Assembly: GCF_049846925.1 (NCBI RefSeq)
Contig: NZ_JBNCMT010000001.1
Coordinates: 267,305 to 331,304 of the forward strand
Source: Brevibacillus_H sp049846925
GTDB taxonomy: Bacteria > Bacillota > Bacilli > Brevibacillales > Brevibacillaceae
Length of the DNA stretch: 64,000 nucleotides
Reading direction: 5' to 3'
Shown one piece after another: positions 61,664-64,000 of the stretch; the stretch's first letter is position 1, and each line of letters begins with the position of its first letter. Both the position numbers and the translations under genes were made by a program. The notes beneath the pieces were generated by a model. The model was not told where the DNA came from. It saw only the letters and a list, made by a program, of their open reading frames with translations, and searched no databases.

Positions 61664-62194
61664 ATGAGCGCAAACTTAAATTATGTTGAATTAGACGTTC
61701 GTCCACATCTCAAAAAGAAACTCGAGCCATTTGAAATTATTATGGAAGCGGTTAAAAAATTACAAAAAGACGATGTATTTGTCTTACATGCGACCTTCAA
61801 GCCAACGCCGCTCTTAAGCGTGATGAAAGTTAAAGGTTTTGTAAACAAGGTTGAACAAGTTGATGATGAACACTGGATTGTAACTTTCGTACACAAAAGC
61901 AATTCTGATATATTAGATGAAGTAAGTATTCCTGCTCCAGCACCAGAAGAAACAGAAGCCTCTTCACCAGTATCAGAAGGAAAAGTATACACCCTCGACA
62001 ATCGTGGATTAGAGCCGCCTCAACCGATGATTCGCACGTTAGCACAGTTGGATAAAATGGCTCCTGGCGACACATTGATCATCACGAATGACAGAGTTCC
62101 TGTTTTTTTACTGGAGGAATTAAATCAACTTGGTTATTCATACGAAGTGGAGAACCTGGAAAACGATGCTGCTAGGTTGACGATCAAAAAATAA
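61664..62194 (+). CDS. Two-domain DUF2249 protein
   Basis: 176-aa protein with two DUF2249-type units: an N-terminal LDVRPHLKKKLEPFEIIMEAVKKLQKDDVFVLHATFKPTPLLSVMK and a C-terminal LDNRGLEPPQPMIRTLAQLDKMAPGDTLIITNDRVPVFLLEEL, joined by a Pro/Ala/Glu linker (about 88-110). Fnr-driven, it leads into the fnr gene across an attenuator-like hairpin. Confidence 0.85.
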   Translation: MSANLNYVELDVRPHLKKKLEPFEIIMEAVKKLQKDDVFVLHATFKPTPLLSVMKVKGFVNKVEQVDDEHWIVTFVHKSNSDILDEVSIPAPAPEETEASSPVSEGKVYTLDNRGLEPPQPMIRTLAQLDKMAPGDTLIITNDRVPVFLLEELNQLGYSYEVENLENDAARLTIKK

Positions 62195-62205
62195 GCGAAC
62201 AAAAA

Positions 62206-62233
62206 AGGGCAATTGTTCAACTGACATTGCCCT
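62206..62233 (+). promoter_or_regulatory. Hairpin between DUF2249 and fnr genes
   Basis: AGGGCAAT (62206-62213) pairs with ATTGCCCT (62226-62233). No T-run follows, so partial termination or processing is likelier than a full stop; fnr may thus be partly co-transcribed with the Fnr-driven gene upstream. Confidence 0.5.
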
Positions 62234-62265
62234 GTCTCTATCCATCGATAAGGGGGACTAAAAAG

Positions 62266-63015
62266 ATGGCAACTGTCAGTTTAAGTGCACATGAATTAAG
62301 CTGTATTTCGACAAACTGCCCGTATTACTTTGGGAATATTGGTATATTCTCCAATGACAACATCAATTTGCTTAAAAGTTCCATGACATTCCACAAAGTA
62401 ACGGCAGGATCTTATTTGGTTTGGGAAGGAGATCCTACTGGCAAGCTCTATTTTATCCAACAAGGTCACGCAAAATCCTTTAAATCGACCAACGACGGAA
62501 AAGAGTTTACATTAGGATTATTCCAAACCGGCGACCTGTTTGGTGAGCCGAAAATTCGGGATGGAAGCCGTTATAAGTATAATGCTAAGGTTTCTGAAGA
62601 CAGCATTGTCGGTGTACTGGAGCAACAAGATATTGAACGACTGCTTATGCAATCGGGCGATCTTGCCATCCATTTTGTGAAGTGGATGGGAATCATGCAC
62701 TCCATGACACAAACCAAACTACGTGACTTGTTGTTATACGGGAAACCGGGTGCATTGGCATCTACCCTGATTCGGATGTCTAATTCGTATGGGAAACCAG
62801 TTGAGGGCGGAATCCGCATTTCACATAAACTATCCAATACAGAACTTGCTAACATTATTGGTACTGCCCGTGAAAGTGTAAATCGCATGTTAAACAAGTG
62901 GAGAAGCAAAGATATTATTAGCTTTGATAACGGTTATATTACGATTCGCAATCTTGGGTACCTTCAAACGATTTGCCATTGTCAGGAATGTCCTCGTGAA
63001 ATTTGTCGCATGTAG
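62266..63015 (+). CDS. fnr: Fnr, oxygen-sensing transcription regulator
   Basis: 249-aa Crp/Fnr protein whose C-terminus carries Cys237-x-Cys239-x2-Cys242-x4-Cys247. The Cys239/242/247 spacing equals that of the three ligands in B. subtilis Fnr (C-x2-C-x4-C), and Asp154 is a candidate for the fourth ligand. The recognition helix is ARESVNRMLNKW. The start at 62266 has an AAGGGGG site; an in-frame ATG at 62227 lies in the preceding hairpin. It should bind the TGTGA-N6-TCACA boxes found across this window. Confidence 0.93.
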   Translation: MATVSLSAHELSCISTNCPYYFGNIGIFSNDNINLLKSSMTFHKVTAGSYLVWEGDPTGKLYFIQQGHAKSFKSTNDGKEFTLGLFQTGDLFGEPKIRDGSRYKYNAKVSEDSIVGVLEQQDIERLLMQSGDLAIHFVKWMGIMHSMTQTKLRDLLLYGKPGALASTLIRMSNSYGKPVEGGIRISHKLSNTELANIIGTARESVNRMLNKWRSKDIISFDNGYITIRNLGYLQTICHCQECPREICRM

Positions 63016-63060
63016 TTAGTTGTTGATATTATTATTTGTTATATATAAAAAAACAATTTT

Positions 63061-63092
63061 ACGGACGGTGTCTTCTGCACCGTCCGTTTTTC
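63061..63092 (+). terminator. Terminator of fnr
   Basis: ACGGACGGTG (63061-63070) and CACCGTCCGT (63078-63087) form a perfect 10-bp stem followed by TTTTTC. Confidence 0.9.
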
Positions 63093-63233
63093 ATTTCTCA
63101 GTTCCTGAATCGTAAATTTAGGCTCAAACACATATTGCAATATACATAACTGTCCATTACAAAAGTTCCCAACCAACAATACTATTAATAATGTCCAGTT
63201 CTTATTCACATAACATCGAAAGGATGGTTGTTA

Positions 63234-63770
63234 ATGAGAGTGAAATTTAGAGGTAACACCCGTGTTAGGGTTTCTAGGAGAACCCCAAATCGGAATCGGA
63301 TCAATACACTCCGCTTGGTGCGGGTATTGAGACGGGCTGTTGCAAATCAAATACAAGCAAGCGGTTCTGTTTACGCAGAACAACTCATCAATGCTGTAAG
63401 ACAGACTATTCAAAATGAATTTTCCCAATTTAGCTCTCAAATCACTACACAGCTAGAGCCATGGCTGCGCAATATCATCCAAGAAGAATTGAACGCAACA
63501 GTGCCTGGTATTGTACAAACACAACTGGAAAACGAACTATACTCAGCAAGATTTGCCCAATTCCTGCAAACCGCCCTTTCTCCAAATAGCAATTTTGGTG
63601 AGATTGCTCGGGAATTTTTACAGCAGATTGTTGTTCTGACTACAACCGGAGGAACCATTACTGGAATACTTGTTGAGATTGGAACTGATTTTCTACGAAT
63701 TCAAGAGTCACCTACATCTGAAGTTTTGATCCCATTTAGTAGTGCTATCTCGATCGCATCTTCCCAATAA
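63234..63770 (+). CDS. Unknown protein with helical middle and small C-terminal beta domain
   Basis: 178-aa protein. The basic N-terminus (RVKFRGNTRVRVSRRTPNRNR) is followed by a Gln-rich helical part (about 40-120) and a C-terminal VVLTTTGGTITGILVEIGTDFLRIQESPTSEVLIPFSSAISI, which looks like the small barrel of DUF2642-type spore-related proteins. Start ATG 63234 (AGGATGG site); a TTG two codons upstream is possible. It opens a new unit after the fnr terminator. Confidence 0.6.
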   Translation: MRVKFRGNTRVRVSRRTPNRNRINTLRLVRVLRRAVANQIQASGSVYAEQLINAVRQTIQNEFSQFSSQITTQLEPWLRNIIQEELNATVPGIVQTQLENELYSARFAQFLQTALSPNSNFGEIAREFLQQIVVLTTTGGTITGILVEIGTDFLRIQESPTSEVLIPFSSAISIASSQ

Positions 63771-63830
63771 GGAAAGTTTCAATATGAGATACATTCCACT
63801 CATTAAAAAAATCAACGAGGAGTGATCTAT

Positions 63831-64000
63831 TTGAACTTCAATCAAGCGTTAGCAGCAAGAGTATCCAGGCAGGTTCAGGTTTCAACCGAGGTTGCGGTAT
63901 ACCCGGGGATACTTATGGCAGCCGGCAATGGAAGTGTTACGGTTAGAAGGACGCAACCCTACTATGGCCCAACAGAAGATGTAGTCATTTCGACTCGTTC
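63831..64000 (+). CDS. Unknown protein, 3' end cut by window edge
   Basis: A frame from TTG 63831, with a GAGGAGTGA site, reads NFNQALAARVSRQVQVST, then EVAVYPGILMAAGNGSVTV and stays open to the window end. It follows the 63234 gene by 60 bp on the same strand and may belong with it (spore-surface type proteins). Too short to classify. Confidence 0.55.
   Translation, partial: MNFNQALAARVSRQVQVSTEVAVYPGILMAAGNGSVTVRRTQPYYGPTEDVVISTR

Overview
The window reads as a chromosome segment of a motile, nitrate-respiring, spore-forming Firmicute, most likely in the Brevibacillus/Aneurinibacillus part of the Paenibacillaceae. The basis is gene order: sucC-sucD-dprA-topA-trmFO-xerC-hslV-hslU-codY-flgB... 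is the Bacillus-type backbone, the fla/che operon has FliY and SwrD/FlbD, and the Fnr has the C-terminal cysteine cluster seen in bacilli. The genus is an inference. Two 100-N assembly gaps are present, one in codY and one in a dipeptidase gene.

Region 1 (1-21640, all minus strand) is one tightly packed flagellar/chemotaxis operon read from flgB down to flhG, which runs off the left edge. It encodes the rod, MS ring, switch, export gate, export ATPase, hook, hook-length control and FlhF/FlhG placement proteins. No flgD lies between fliK and the hook gene. Region 2 (22000-33160, minus) holds codY, the HslUV protease, XerC, TrmFO, TopA, DprA and succinyl-CoA synthetase. codY is intact once a 99-bp duplicated contig end flanking the gap is removed. 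Region 3 (33260-36450) is accessory: an unknown lipoprotein, an AlbA_2-type protein, and a VanX/DdpX-like dipeptidase behind a leader made of tandem terminator-like repeats.

Region 4 (36400-63100) is an anaerobic nitrate-respiration island. It contains narGHJI, two NarK-type transporters, NreABC (nitrate/oxygen sensing), Mo-cofactor genes mobA-moeA-mobB, two radical SAM/SPASM proteins of the NirJ/Ahb type, hemerythrin, DUF542 and DUF2249 proteins, two oxidase-subunit-I-like membrane proteins, a universal stress protein, a beta-CASP nuclease and two Crp/Fnr regulators. Two regulatory codes can be read directly. Five TGTGA-N6-TCACA Fnr boxes lie 28.5-30.5 bp from the -10 elements of eight promoters, three of the boxes driving divergent pairs. 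A separate AGGGAA/TTCCCT dyad lies upstream of nreA, narG and the narK pair and is a candidate NreC operator.

The most unusual items are a 90-aa single-TM protein resembling an isolated FliF/YscJ N-terminal ring domain in an Fnr-driven operon, the two cis codes themselves, the tandem T7/A7 leader repeats, a structured GC-rich 99-bp insert bounded by 9-bp direct repeats, and a frameshifted small gene. Region 5 (63100-64000) starts two unrecognised genes, the second cut by the window end. I saw no rRNA, tRNA, CRISPR array or insertion sequence.
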